Origin: Flavobacteriales bacterium
GTDB lineage: Bacteria; Bacteroidota; Bacteroidia; NS11-12g; UBA955
Direction: 5' to 3'
NCBI GenBank assembly: GCA_947447955.1
Contig: CANFLS010000008.1
Coordinates: 1 to 64,000 of the forward strand
DNA: 64,000 nucleotides
Under the pieces are notes generated by a model. That model had not been told where the DNA came from. It saw only the letters and a program-made list of their open reading frames with translations, and searched no databases. Both the position numbers and the translations under genes were made by a program. Below are positions 9,306-17,782 of this stretch, in pieces; the first letter of the stretch is position 1, and each line of letters opens with the position of its first letter.

Positions 9306-10931
9306 ATGACAAATTTGCGCAACAATCTAGATTTTATTGCTACCCTGTTTTTTGAAGCAGGTGTAACAAACTGGATTGTTAGCCCAGGTTCAAGAAATGC
9401 ACCCATTGTGGCCGGATTTATTCGTCACGGGGGATTTACCTTACACAGTTTTCCCGATGAAAGAGCTGCTGCCTTTGCTGCAATGGGTATGTCAATTGCC
9501 AGTCAATATCCCTGTGGTGTAATTTGCACCAGTGGAACAGCAGCAGCGAATTTTTATCCTGCAGTTTGCGAAGCCTTTTATCAACGCGTGCCAATGGTGG
9601 TTGTTACTGCCGATAGACCTGAGTATTTGATAGATCAGTGGGATGGGCAAACCATCCATCAAAAAGATATTTATAAACCTCATATTCGTTCTTCAATCAA
9701 TATTGATGCAAACGAAGAAGACTTTTTAGAACTTGAAAGTACCATTTACGATGCTGTAAAATCTGCACAATTTCCTGTTACGGGTCCAGTTCATATAAAC
9801 ATTGCATTGGAAGACCCAATTTATAGCGAAATAGATCAACCTTTCTATCAAACGCAACCTTCAAAACCTTTTATTTATCACCATGCTGTTACCCCTCCGG
9901 TGCCAGCCGATTTGATTCAAAAAATCCTTTCTAATAAACATATCCCTGCCAATCCAAAAATATTGATATTGGTAGGACAACACCACCCCTCTGAATCGCT
10001 TTCAAGTGCCCTTAGTTTGATTCAAAACAAATTCCCTACCCTGTGTGACATTTGTAGCCATCAAATTGAGTATGGTTTACAGCAGTGGGATTTGGCCTTG
10101 ACTTCTGAGGGATTCAAAGAAGAATTACTTCCAGATATTCTTGTTACAGTGGGAATGGCAATGATAAGCAAACCACTTAAGAAAGCATTAACCAATGCCA
10201 AACTAACTCACTTACATATTGCAGAATCTGGTGAAGTAGGTAACCCGTTTCATACTATTCCAATTATTCTAACGCACCACGATGCCGATTTTCTAACCGC
10301 ATTGTATTTGCATTCTGAGGAAAATGAATCGTACTTGAATTTATGGAAACAGACTACAACCAAAGCAAATACTAAGAAGTTCGAAGGCCATTACCTCCAA
10401 GAATTTAATGCAGTGAAGCTCATTATGGAGCAATCTTCAGAATCTATGGCATTACATTTTGGGAATTCCATGAGCATTAGATATGCTTCTTGGGTTGGAA
10501 GTACCAAAGCCAAAGTATTTGGAAATAGAGGAACCAGTGGCATTGATGGTAGCTTAAGTACTGCAGCAGGTTATGCAATTGCAAACCCAAATACAACAAC
10601 AGTTTGTACACTTGGCGATATCTCTTTCATTTACGATGCCCACGGTATGTGGACCACACAATTTCCCCCGAATTTAAAAATAGTGGTATTAAACAACAAA
10701 GGTGGACAAATTTTCAATTGGATAGATGGCCCAAGTAAAGAACCTAAAATGATGCCATTTATTGAAACTCCTCAAGATTACAATATATCTAAATTGTGTG
10801 ATTTCTATAAAGTTGAACATCAAAGTACTGAAAATTTAACAATGGATATTTACAACAATTTTATTACAGGCAACATCCAATGCCTTGAAATCGTCTTGAA
10901 ATCATTACAAAATAATTCATACCATGCGTAA
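9306..10931 (+). CDS. menD: 2-succinyl-5-enolpyruvyl-6-hydroxy-3-cyclohexene-1-carboxylate synthase
   Basis: MenD is the thiamin-diphosphate enzyme that joins isochorismate and 2-oxoglutarate in menaquinone synthesis. The 541-residue protein has the N-terminal SPGSRNAP motif, the conserved glutamate of DERAAAF (E52), TSGTAAANFYPAV and TADRP of the Pyr domain, and the C-terminal GNRGTSGIDGS and GDISFIYD segments that hold substrate and ThDP-Mg. The usual men neighbours are absent here. The stop overlaps the start of the next gene by 8 nt, so the two are translationally coupled. Confidence 0.96.
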   Translation: MTNLRNNLDFIATLFFEAGVTNWIVSPGSRNAPIVAGFIRHGGFTLHSFPDERAAAFAAMGMSIASQYPCGVICTSGTAAANFYPAVCEAFYQRVPMVVVTADRPEYLIDQWDGQTIHQKDIYKPHIRSSINIDANEEDFLELESTIYDAVKSAQFPVTGPVHINIALEDPIYSEIDQPFYQTQPSKPFIYHHAVTPPVPADLIQKILSNKHIPANPKILILVGQHHPSESLSSALSLIQNKFPTLCDICSHQIEYGLQQWDLALTSEGFKEELLPDILVTVGMAMISKPLKKALTNAKLTHLHIAESGEVGNPFHTIPIILTHHDADFLTALYLHSEENESYLNLWKQTTTKANTKKFEGHYLQEFNAVKLIMEQSSESMALHFGNSMSIRYASWVGSTKAKVFGNRGTSGIDGSLSTAAGYAIANPNTTTVCTLGDISFIYDAHGMWTTQFPPNLKIVVLNNKGGQIFNWIDGPSKEPKMMPFIETPQDYNISKLCDFYKVEHQSTENLTMDIYNNFITGNIQCLEIVLKSLQNNSYHA

Positions 10932-12198
10932 AATCATTTTCATATTCCTTTTTACAATAAGCACAACCCACCTGGGATTAGGGCAAAACGTTAAAATAAA
11001 AAGTGTGTTGTTTGTTGGAAACAGTTACACAGCGGTAAACGACTTACCAAACTGGGTTCGTTTGGTTGGGGCAAGCCAAGGAGATACTTTTGATGTAACT
11101 AGCTTTGCGCCAGGAGGAAGAACCTTTCAAGGCCATTCTCAAGATCCGCAGCTATTGATGCTCATTCAACAAAAAAATTACGATGCTGTTATTTTACAGG
11201 AGCAAAGCCAAATCCCGTCTTTTCCAATTGACCAAGTTGAAACCGATTGTTATCCATTTGCAAAATCGCTCGTAGACAGCATTCGTGCGAACAATCCATT
11301 TGCTAAAATAGTCTTTTATATGACATGGGGCAGAAAAGATGGAGACGCACAAAATTGTCCAAATTGGCCTCCAGTATGTACTTTTAAAGGCATGAATCTA
11401 TTGTTGCATGACCGATACATACAAATGGCAAAAGACAATTTTACTTGGGTAGCTCCAGTTGGTTCGGTTTGGAGGGACATTCGCGATACAACCACCATCA
11501 ACCTTTACCAAGGCGATGGCAGCCATCCATCATTTGAAGGTACACATTTGGCGGCGCTTACCATTTACCAAGCCCTGTTTCAAAAGAAAATCAATGATAA
11601 TTGCTTTGTTGGTTCGTTGAATCAAACCAACCACATTCAAATTAAAAACACCTCAACTGCCATTTTTAACGATAGCATTCAAAAATGGAATTACGACACT
11701 TGTAAAGTACCCATGCATTTTGAATATACCATGGTAAAGAATGTGAGCACCGACAGTTGCTTTCTCACATTAAATGCCCTTCGCAAAGACCCTAGAGCCG
11801 ACTACAATTGGTATTTAAAAGGATTAGGAAATAAATTCAACAAAATAGGCAGTGGTTTTTCTATTGATTCAATAAAGGCAAGCAAAAACAGCCAAATTTA
11901 TTTAAAGGTAAAGAATGCTTGCGGTACCGATTCAAGTATGCAGAAATTTGTATTTGTATCGGTTCAATCGATCAAAAACACAGTGAAATTGAAATGTATT
12001 GAAACCAGTATTGGTAAGGAAATTTCAATACCAATTAAGTCTAAATCAGGCTCAATTCAATTGGTTGATATTCAAGGTCGAATTGTGGATACAAAAGCAA
12101 TTGGAAATACCAATTTATATACAATTCCCAAAGTAAAATCAGGGATGTATTATTTATTCATCAATAATACTCCGGAAATAAAGCTACTGGTAGATTAA
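10924..12198 (+). CDS. SGNH-like secreted hydrolase with T9SS sorting domain
   Basis: A 424-residue exported protein. A signal peptide covers about residues 1-20 (LGLGQ cleavage region). The body resembles SGNH hydrolases: block I FVGNSY with candidate nucleophile S34, a block II glycine in APGG, an LQEQSQ segment at block III, and a block V DGSHPSFEGT with D198 and H201. Residues ~345-424 form a C-terminal sorting domain (IQLVDIQGRIVD, then KSGMYYLFIN) of the type used by the T9SS. It overlaps menD by 8 nt, although no functional link to menaquinone is obvious. Its ester substrate, perhaps an acetylated polysaccharide, is unknown. Confidence 0.75.
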   Translation: MRKIIFIFLFTISTTHLGLGQNVKIKSVLFVGNSYTAVNDLPNWVRLVGASQGDTFDVTSFAPGGRTFQGHSQDPQLLMLIQQKNYDAVILQEQSQIPSFPIDQVETDCYPFAKSLVDSIRANNPFAKIVFYMTWGRKDGDAQNCPNWPPVCTFKGMNLLLHDRYIQMAKDNFTWVAPVGSVWRDIRDTTTINLYQGDGSHPSFEGTHLAALTIYQALFQKKINDNCFVGSLNQTNHIQIKNTSTAIFNDSIQKWNYDTCKVPMHFEYTMVKNVSTDSCFLTLNALRKDPRADYNWYLKGLGNKFNKIGSGFSIDSIKASKNSQIYLKVKNACGTDSSMQKFVFVSVQSIKNTVKLKCIETSIGKEISIPIKSKSGSIQLVDIQGRIVDTKAIGNTNLYTIPKVKSGMYYLFINNTPEIKLLVD

Positions 12199-12651
12199 TT
12201 ATTTATAACGCTGAATATCGCGGGCAATGTCTTTCTCCTTCAAATCATCGCGTTTGTCGAAGGTTTTCTTACCTTGTCCCAAACCGATTTCCATTTTGAA
12301 AATGCCACGTTCATTTTCATACAAACGGATAGGAAAAACAGTATATCCTTTTGATTTGATTTTCATTTCAATTTTACGCAATTCTCTTTTATTCAATAAA
12401 AGTTTTCTATCGCGCATGGGTTCGTGGCTGTTATAACTAGCCAAGCTAAATTCAGAAATGTGGATGTTTTTCAGGAATAGTTCACCATCTTGCAAAACAC
12501 AATAACCATCGCCCATATTGACCGAATTATTGCGAATAGATTTCACTTCTGTTCCCACCAATTGCATGCCGGCCTCGTAGGTTTCTTCAATATGAAAATT
12601 GAATCTCGCACGTTTATTGGAAATTTCAATTTTCTTTATACCCTTAGCCAT
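12199..12651 (-). CDS. smpB: SsrA-binding protein SmpB
   Basis: SmpB binds tmRNA and positions it in stalled ribosomes for trans-translation. The 150-residue protein has the standard core, with NKRARFNFHIEETYEAG at the N-terminus, GTEVKSIR, and a basic C-terminal tail GQGKKTFDKRDDLKEKD that occupies the mRNA channel. It is the last gene of a four-gene minus-strand operon, overlapping the thioesterase gene by 8 nt. Its stop abuts that of the convergent SGNH gene with no spacer. No tmRNA gene was recognised in the window. Confidence 0.97.
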   Translation of the reverse strand: MAKGIKKIEISNKRARFNFHIEETYEAGMQLVGTEVKSIRNNSVNMGDGYCVLQDGELFLKNIHISEFSLASYNSHEPMRDRKLLLNKRELRKIEMKIKSKGYTVFPIRLYENERGIFKMEIGLGQGKKTFDKRDDLKEKDIARDIQRYK

Positions 12652-13042
12652 TGATGATCTGATTTACAAGCCTTTCGAGCTTTTCCTTTTTTAATATTTT
12701 TTGTCCTTGCTCGCCTTCTGCAACGATTCTTTCTCCCACTTTCGCAACAAAGGTGCAATCGATTTGATGTCCCTCAAGAACAGAAACGGTAGCAATAAAT
12801 TCAACCGTATCACCAAGCATTGCGGGTGACTTATGTCTGATATTCAAAAATGTGCCAATGCCTTCTTCATCTGCTTCTTTCATTTGAAGGACAAATTGGC
12901 GGCAGGCCCATTCGGCATCTCTTCCCAAGGCAAATGTGCTATAAAATGGATGCACATTTCCAGTTTCGAAGGTTGCCAAATCTGATTGTTCAACTAAATG
13001 AACAAACGTTAATTGATTTCCAACTTCGTAAATATTTTTCAT
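12644..13042 (-). CDS. Hotdog-fold thioesterase, fluoroacetyl-CoA thioesterase-like
   Basis: A 132-residue hotdog-fold protein. The pattern of a long central helix with VHPFYSTFALGRDAEWACRQ, followed by LNIRHKSPAMLGDTVEFIA and a strand ending EGEQGQKIL, resembles the FlK-like acyl-CoA thioesterase group. Likely activity is hydrolysis of a small acyl-CoA. It is coupled by overlaps to the bacilliredoxin gene (4 nt) and smpB (8 nt). Substrate is not predictable. Confidence 0.75.
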   Translation of the reverse strand: MKNIYEVGNQLTFVHLVEQSDLATFETGNVHPFYSTFALGRDAEWACRQFVLQMKEADEEGIGTFLNIRHKSPAMLGDTVEFIATVSVLEGHQIDCTFVAKVGERIVAEGEQGQKILKKEKLERLVNQIING

Positions 13043-13380
13043 TTCAGGAGTTCAACGAGCTCTTTGCAGTTGATTTCCATGTGCGAAGCATCGTAAGTGC
13101 AATCACCATTTTCCACCCAAATAACCTGAGGAGATTCGTGGTGAACGCTCAATTTGTCTGCAATGGCATTAGAAACTTCGCGATACGCAATTAAATCTAA
13201 ATAATAAAAATTAGCTTTATCGTAAAAGTCACTTTCTAGTTTCTCCAAGCGATTCAACGCCATCGTACTTATTGAGCAACGCGTTGAATGTTTGAATATT
13301 ACAGATGATTTATTGTTAGAATCTAAAATAATAGCATCTAACTGTTCAATGGAATTTAGCGTTTTCCATTTATTGTTCAT
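13039..13380 (-). CDS. ytxJ: YtxJ/BrxC-like monothiol bacilliredoxin
   Basis: A 113-residue thioredoxin-fold protein of the YtxJ (DUF2847) family. The signature FKHSTRCSIS holds a single cysteine, C35; most relatives read TRCPIS. In Firmicutes the homologue is a bacilliredoxin that removes bacillithiol from modified proteins, and some Bacteroidota also make bacillithiol; that role here is inferred. A C-terminal cis-Pro region (ESPQVIWV) fits a thioredoxin fold. It lies 9 nt after the small lipoprotein gene and overlaps the thioesterase by 4 nt. Confidence 0.8.
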   Translation of the reverse strand: MNNKWKTLNSIEQLDAIILDSNNKSSVIFKHSTRCSISTMALNRLEKLESDFYDKANFYYLDLIAYREVSNAIADKLSVHHESPQVIWVENGDCTYDASHMEINCKELVELLK

Positions 13381-13389
13381 AGCGAACGA

Positions 13390-13509
13390 TTAACGGGTTT
13401 TAAAAGTTTTAGCACCCATAGAAGGACACTGGTTCTTTTTTGAAGTTCCACAAGAAGTGATAAAAAGTGTGGCAATTCCAACAACGACGATTAACTTTGC
13501 AATTTTCAT
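13390..13509 (-). CDS. Small lipoprotein, 39 residues
   Basis: A short frame with a basic N-terminus (MKIAKLIVVVG), a hydrophobic core and a lipobox ending FITSC, so C20 would be lipidated. The mature peptide is only about 20 residues, GTSKKNQCPSMGAKTFKTR after the lipid cysteine, with one further Cys. It sits 9 nt upstream of ytxJ on the same strand and so probably heads that operon. Its ATG overlaps the ATG of the divergent methyltransferase within one CATG at 13507-13510. Similar tiny lipoproteins exist in Bacteroidota; function is unknown. Confidence 0.65.
   Translation of the reverse strand: MKIAKLIVVVGIATLFITSCGTSKKNQCPSMGAKTFKTR
13492..13499 (+). promoter_or_regulatory. -7 promoter element of the SAM methyltransferase gene
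   Basis: TAACTTTG, a perfect TAnnTTTG match ending 8 nt before the ATG at 13508. It lies inside the coding sequence of the divergent small lipoprotein. Confidence 0.65.
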
Positions 13510-14719
13510 GGTATCTTATATTTACTGCAAATTAAACAAATTTGATGCCAAAACAGAAGACATTTCCGAAATAAATTCAAAAATAATCGGTGAACTTCCT
13601 CTGAACCTTGGCAAACTCCAAAAATTACATGGAGATTTCTTTCCTATTGCAGCCACCCAACATGAATTACAGAAGAAAGCACTGAAAAAAATACCGAGTT
13701 TTATTCATGCAGGTTGTATCCTCGAAAAAAGAGCATACGAGCAATGCACCTCTGAAGATGTAGCCCTTTGGAAAGCCCATTTCTTTCCCTCAAAAAAGCT
13801 TTTGAGCCTTACGGGCGGACTTGGCGTTGACGAATGGGCTTGGGCCAAATCTGGAACCCGGGTAACATCCATCGATATTGATTCAAACCTTAACCACTTG
13901 GCGAAATACAATTTCGATAAACTAAAGGTTGAAATTGACCGACAAACATCCGACGCCAACGATTTTATATCTTCTAATGATTTAAGCAATTACGATTTAA
14001 TTTACATTGATCCAGACCGCAGAGACGGCAATACCAGAATCACCAATCAAGTTGCGAGTTACAGTCCCAACATCTTTGAAATTATTCAAAACAATCAAAA
14101 TACAAACCTCAATTGGCTCATCAAATTGAGTCCAATGGTTGACACCGATTTTATTGAAAACCATCTCCCTGGAAATAAAAGCTATTACGCCATTGTTGTA
14201 AGGCAAGAAGTGAAAGAGCTGTTGGTTCATATTCAATTCACAGATAGTCAATCAAAAACAAAAAGAGAAGTCGTTTCAATTGATGGAAGCAAATACAGCT
14301 ATTCAAGTCAAGTTTTTAATCCAGAGAGATTAGCTCCTTCAAACATGGATTACATATTCGAGCCTAACGGAGGAATTATGTGTTTGAAATTGAATCGTGA
14401 TTTACACCAATTGAATGGATTTACTCCACTCAATATTCAGCATACTTTTTTCAAATGCAATGTAATTATTCCCTCAGAAATGGGAAGAACTTTTATGCCC
14501 ATTCACTCCGAGCCTATTATTGGGGGACTGAATAAAATTGGGAAAACAATTAAGTCTGATTACAAAATCGAAGCGGCATCAATTACCGCAAGGGATTGTA
14601 AATTAACCACAGAAGAAATCAGGAAAAGTTTGGGATTACAAGAAAGCAATACCCATTATTTAATTCTTACAAAAAGGGGAAATGAATTTATTGCTTGGAT
14701 ATGCGTAAAACCTACTTAG
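13508..14719 (+). CDS. SAM-dependent methyltransferase with THUMP-like C-terminus
   Basis: A 403-residue class I methyltransferase found across Bacteroidota. The N-terminal part has the family signature QCTSEDVALWKA; the SAM fold follows with motif I LSLTGGLGVDEWAWA, an acidic VTSIDID strand, and the catalytic-type motif YIDPDRRD. The C-terminal ~100 residues resemble the THUMP-like domain of this family and suggest an RNA substrate. An upstream GTG at 13457 would extend the protein across the promoter, so I chose the ATG at 13508, 8 nt after the -7 element. The target nucleoside is unknown. Its stop overlaps that of hemD by 8 nt. Confidence 0.75.
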   Translation: MVSYIYCKLNKFDAKTEDISEINSKIIGELPLNLGKLQKLHGDFFPIAATQHELQKKALKKIPSFIHAGCILEKRAYEQCTSEDVALWKAHFFPSKKLLSLTGGLGVDEWAWAKSGTRVTSIDIDSNLNHLAKYNFDKLKVEIDRQTSDANDFISSNDLSNYDLIYIDPDRRDGNTRITNQVASYSPNIFEIIQNNQNTNLNWLIKLSPMVDTDFIENHLPGNKSYYAIVVRQEVKELLVHIQFTDSQSKTKREVVSIDGSKYSYSSQVFNPERLAPSNMDYIFEPNGGIMCLKLNRDLHQLNGFTPLNIQHTFFKCNVIIPSEMGRTFMPIHSEPIIGGLNKIGKTIKSDYKIEAASITARDCKLTTEEIRKSLGLQESNTHYLILTKRGNEFIAWICVKPT

Positions 14720-15473
14720 AACAGCGACTTACGTAGTCTTCTAATGCTGCAACCATGCTTGGAATTCCTGGAGCAGGGGCAGTAATATCTAAAATTAAGT
14801 TTTGTTCAGCAATGGCAGCTTGTGTACTTGCGCCAAAACCAGCAATTCTGGTTTTATTTTGAACAAAATCTGGAAAGTTATCAGATAAACTTTTGATATC
14901 GGCAGGACTAAAGAAAACCAAGATATCATAAAACACTTCTTTCAAATCGCTCAAGTCAGAGCTCACAGTTCTGTAGATGATGCATTCTGTAAAATCAAAT
15001 CCATTTTCAGTAAAATAATTTGGAATACTTGACTTACGAATATCAGAACATGGAAATAAGAATTTTTCCTTTTTATGCGTTTTAAATAATGTTAAAAAAT
15101 CTTTTTCATTTCCTTTCGACGTAAACATTTTACGTTTTCTAGGAACAATATATTTTTGAACGTAATTAGAAACATTTTCATTGATTGAGAAATATTTTGT
15201 TTCCGCCGACATTTCAATTTTCATTTCAGCAGCCAAAGAAAAGAAGTAATCGACTGCATTTTTCGAATTGAAAATGATGGCTGTAAAATCAGCAAAATTT
15301 ACTTTTTGCTTTCTAATTTCCTTTGGGGTAAGGGGTTCGATGTGAATAAATGCACGAAAATCAATTGTGAGTTTGTGCTTTTTCGCAAACTCCTCATACA
15401 CATTTTTGCCTGGCTCTGGCTGTGGCTGAGTGATCAGAATACTCTTAACTTTAATCTCTCTTTCGGCGGTCAT
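14712..15473 (-). CDS. hemD: Uroporphyrinogen-III synthase
   Basis: HemD closes hydroxymethylbilane to uroporphyrinogen III in haem and sirohaem synthesis. HemD sequences are poorly conserved; the evidence is the 253-residue length, the alternating two-domain Rossmann-like pattern, TAIIFNSKNAVDYFF, the FPCSDIRKSSIPNYF hinge region, YRTVSSD, FFSPADIKSL and the terminal GASTQAAIAE. Position directly after a DUF4271 gene and near hemW is typical for Bacteroidota. Only 2 nt separate it from the upstream DUF4271 gene, so both share a transcript. Confidence 0.88.
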   Translation of the reverse strand: MTAEREIKVKSILITQPQPEPGKNVYEEFAKKHKLTIDFRAFIHIEPLTPKEIRKQKVNFADFTAIIFNSKNAVDYFFSLAAEMKIEMSAETKYFSINENVSNYVQKYIVPRKRKMFTSKGNEKDFLTLFKTHKKEKFLFPCSDIRKSSIPNYFTENGFDFTECIIYRTVSSDLSDLKEVFYDILVFFSPADIKSLSDNFPDFVQNKTRIAGFGASTQAAIAEQNLILDITAPAPGIPSMVAALEDYVSRCSK

Positions 15474-15475
15474 GT

Positions 15476-16435
15476 CTATAAAGTACTTTTAATATATTTG
15501 AAAAGCAATAAGTATGGAATAACTTCCAAGGTGCAAAAATACAAAATTGCAACGAAAGAACGATATTTATCTTGAAATAGCCCAAATAATTGTATAATCA
15601 ACCTTGTAATTACCCAAATAATGAGTATGGTAAGCACAATTAACGATAAGTTGATATTCTGTAATTGAGACCCATTATAATAAATGAGAATAAAAATTGG
15701 AATCATTACAATACCAAAAACAAGATTCACATTTATTTGTCTTTGCATTTGACGTTTCCATAGTTCGGCAACTTCCAAACTCGAAGTAAATGTAAACTGT
15801 ATAAAGTAATGAACGAGAAACAATATTGTAACAAACAACAATGCAACAAAAAAGGTAATTAAACTATTTAAAGAAACATATTCCGATGTAATTACATATA
15901 ACAATACTCCTTGGCAAAAAACCAATAATCCAATGACGTAAGCATGTATACTTCCCGCAACTGAACTTATTTTTTGCTCATTGATTAAATCTTCGAAGTA
16001 ATATTTTTTCAAAAAACTCTTCATTCGCAGCTCTAACTGCTTTGAAAACACTGCCCTAAAATAAATGAAATACAAAATGATAAAAATACTCAAGCCAAAG
16101 AACCAGAATCTACCTCGGGCTACATGCAAATATGTTTCATGAATAAATGGATTAAACGGATCTGGTGAATGTGCTACCCTTTTTTCAGGTAATTTAATGG
16201 TAACGGCATTTTCTAATACTTTCACCAAACTATCTGTCTTGCAAGAATCAATGAATAAATAGGCATGATATTCTGGCCAAGACATTTTATGAACCACTGA
16301 CCCTGTATCACTTATTTGGATATCTAAACTGTCGGTTTGTTGGGCTGAAAACGAATATCCCTCATGAGTAAAAAACAAAAGAAAAACAGCAAAAAGGCAT
16401 TTCAAGCCCCATTTCATTGTTCCACCTTGTTTCAT
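15476..16435 (-). CDS. DUF4271 membrane protein
   Basis: A 319-residue protein with an N-terminal signal sequence (ending near YSFSAQQ), a periplasmic segment of about 80 residues, and seven or so hydrophobic helices between residues 110 and 315. It matches DUF4271, a Bacteroidota family of unknown role that regularly precedes hemD. The start at 16435 is 7 nt downstream of a perfect -7 element; a second ATG six codons later is an alternative. Transcribed with hemD. Confidence 0.8.
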   Translation of the reverse strand: MKQGGTMKWGLKCLFAVFLLFFTHEGYSFSAQQTDSLDIQISDTGSVVHKMSWPEYHAYLFIDSCKTDSLVKVLENAVTIKLPEKRVAHSPDPFNPFIHETYLHVARGRFWFFGLSIFIILYFIYFRAVFSKQLELRMKSFLKKYYFEDLINEQKISSVAGSIHAYVIGLLVFCQGVLLYVITSEYVSLNSLITFFVALLFVTILFLVHYFIQFTFTSSLEVAELWKRQMQRQINVNLVFGIVMIPIFILIYYNGSQLQNINLSLIVLTILIIWVITRLIIQLFGLFQDKYRSFVAILYFCTLEVIPYLLLFKYIKSTL

Positions 16436-16442
16436 ATTGCTG

Positions 16443-16450
16443 CAAAAATA
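16443..16450 (-). promoter_or_regulatory. -7 promoter element of DUF4271-hemD
   Basis: TATTTTTG on the minus strand, a perfect TAnnTTTG match ending 7 nt before the ATG at 16435. Confidence 0.65.
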
Positions 16451-16519
16451 ATCGATAAATATTGAGAATGATATTTTCTGGAATTAGATTTCAATAAATA
16501 TTCAAGACCTTTGCAATCA

Positions 16520-17644
16520 GTGGCTGGTATTTATATCCATATTCCCTTTTGTAGAAAAGCATGTAATTATTGCAATTTCCATTTTAGCACTTCCTTAAAA
16601 GTTGTTGACCAAATGGTAAATGCCATTGCTACGGAGTTGAAATTACGCAGTTTTGAACTTGGAAATTCATCCATTGAAACCATCTATTTTGGTGGCGGAA
16701 CCCCTTCCCTCCTATCTGAAAATCATTTAGATCTAATATTCAATGCCATTGAATCTAATTTTAATTTGAGGGACATTCAAGAAATTACACTTGAAGCCAA
16801 TCCGGAAGATATTACAACGGAATCGCTTAAAACTTGGAAAAAGTTTAAAATAAATAGGCTCAGCATTGGCGTGCAATCACTGAACGAAGCTGAGTTAACC
16901 TTCATGAATAGGAACCACAACGCAGTTCAATCTAAGGCAGCCATTGAACTTGCCTTAAATGCCAACTTTAAAAACATTACCCTAGATTTGATTTATGGGA
17001 GTCCTTGGAAAACGGATGAAGATTGGAAATCTGAATTGACTTGGGCGTTGAATGCTGGCATTACCCATTTATCGGCTTATGCTTTAACCGTTGAGCCCAA
17101 AACACAGTTAGCCAATCAGATTAGCAAAAATATATTGCCATCACCCACCGACGAAAGAATGGAATCGCAATTCAATGTCCTTCAAGAATATATTTCAAAA
17201 AACGGTTGGGATGCCTACGAAATTAGCAATTATTGTAAACCTAGCCACAGGGCAATTCACAATTCAAATTATTGGGCTGGCAAACCTTATTTGGGTGTTG
17301 GTCCTTCGGCCCATTCTTTTGATGGACAAAATAACCGCCGTTGTAATGTTTCAAACAACGCCATGTATATGAAAGGTGTTGAAAACGAAACCGTTTACTG
17401 GGAAAACGAAGAACTTACAATTGAAAATAAATTCAACGAATATTTGATGACGAAACTTCGCACTGCTGAGGGAATCGATTTGAATTATGTTAATTCCATC
17501 AATTCAACGTGGAAAAGCAATAACAACAAAACCATTGAAAAACTGATCAGGAATGAGAATATTGCCATGAATGACAATGGGTTGTATTTAACCAACAGTG
17601 GCAAATTGATTTCCGATTACATTATTTCTTTGCTCATGGTTTAA
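16520..17644 (+). CDS. hemW: Radical SAM haem chaperone HemW
   Basis: HemW carries haem and a radical-SAM [4Fe-4S] cluster and delivers haem to respiratory enzymes; it was long mislabelled coproporphyrinogen III oxidase. The 374-residue protein begins MAGIYIHIPFC and has the cluster motif CxxxCxxC (C11, C15, C18), the SAM motif YFGGGTPS, and LTLEANP-like and LSIGVQS segments. A TTG nine nt upstream is in frame, but its TTG belongs to a -7-like TTTG, so the GTG at 16520, which reproduces the family N-terminus, is preferred. A terminator follows. Confidence 0.93.
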   Translation: MAGIYIHIPFCRKACNYCNFHFSTSLKVVDQMVNAIATELKLRSFELGNSSIETIYFGGGTPSLLSENHLDLIFNAIESNFNLRDIQEITLEANPEDITTESLKTWKKFKINRLSIGVQSLNEAELTFMNRNHNAVQSKAAIELALNANFKNITLDLIYGSPWKTDEDWKSELTWALNAGITHLSAYALTVEPKTQLANQISKNILPSPTDERMESQFNVLQEYISKNGWDAYEISNYCKPSHRAIHNSNYWAGKPYLGVGPSAHSFDGQNNRRCNVSNNAMYMKGVENETVYWENEELTIENKFNEYLMTKLRTAEGIDLNYVNSINSTWKSNNNKTIEKLIRNENIAMNDNGLYLTNSGKLISDYIISLLMV

Positions 17645-17687
17645 TTTTAGTAGAATTCATCAAAAATTAATTCACTTTTATAGAATT

Positions 17688-17719
17688 AAAGCCTCACTTC
17701 AAAGGGGCTTTTCTTTTTT
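17688..17719 (+). terminator. Intrinsic terminator after hemW
   Basis: AAAGCCTC and GGGGCTTT form an 8-bp stem around ACTTCAAA, followed by TTCTTTTTT. Confidence 0.75.
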
Positions 17720-17754
17720 ATGATTTCTGTCATTTTTTTTCATAATTAGAGTTG

Positions 17755-17762
17755 TACCTTTG
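17755..17762 (+). promoter_or_regulatory. -7 promoter element of the universal stress protein gene
   Basis: TACCTTTG matches TAnnTTTG, 20 nt before the ATG at 17783. Confidence 0.65.
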
Positions 17763-17782
17763 AACTATAATTATTTACGATT

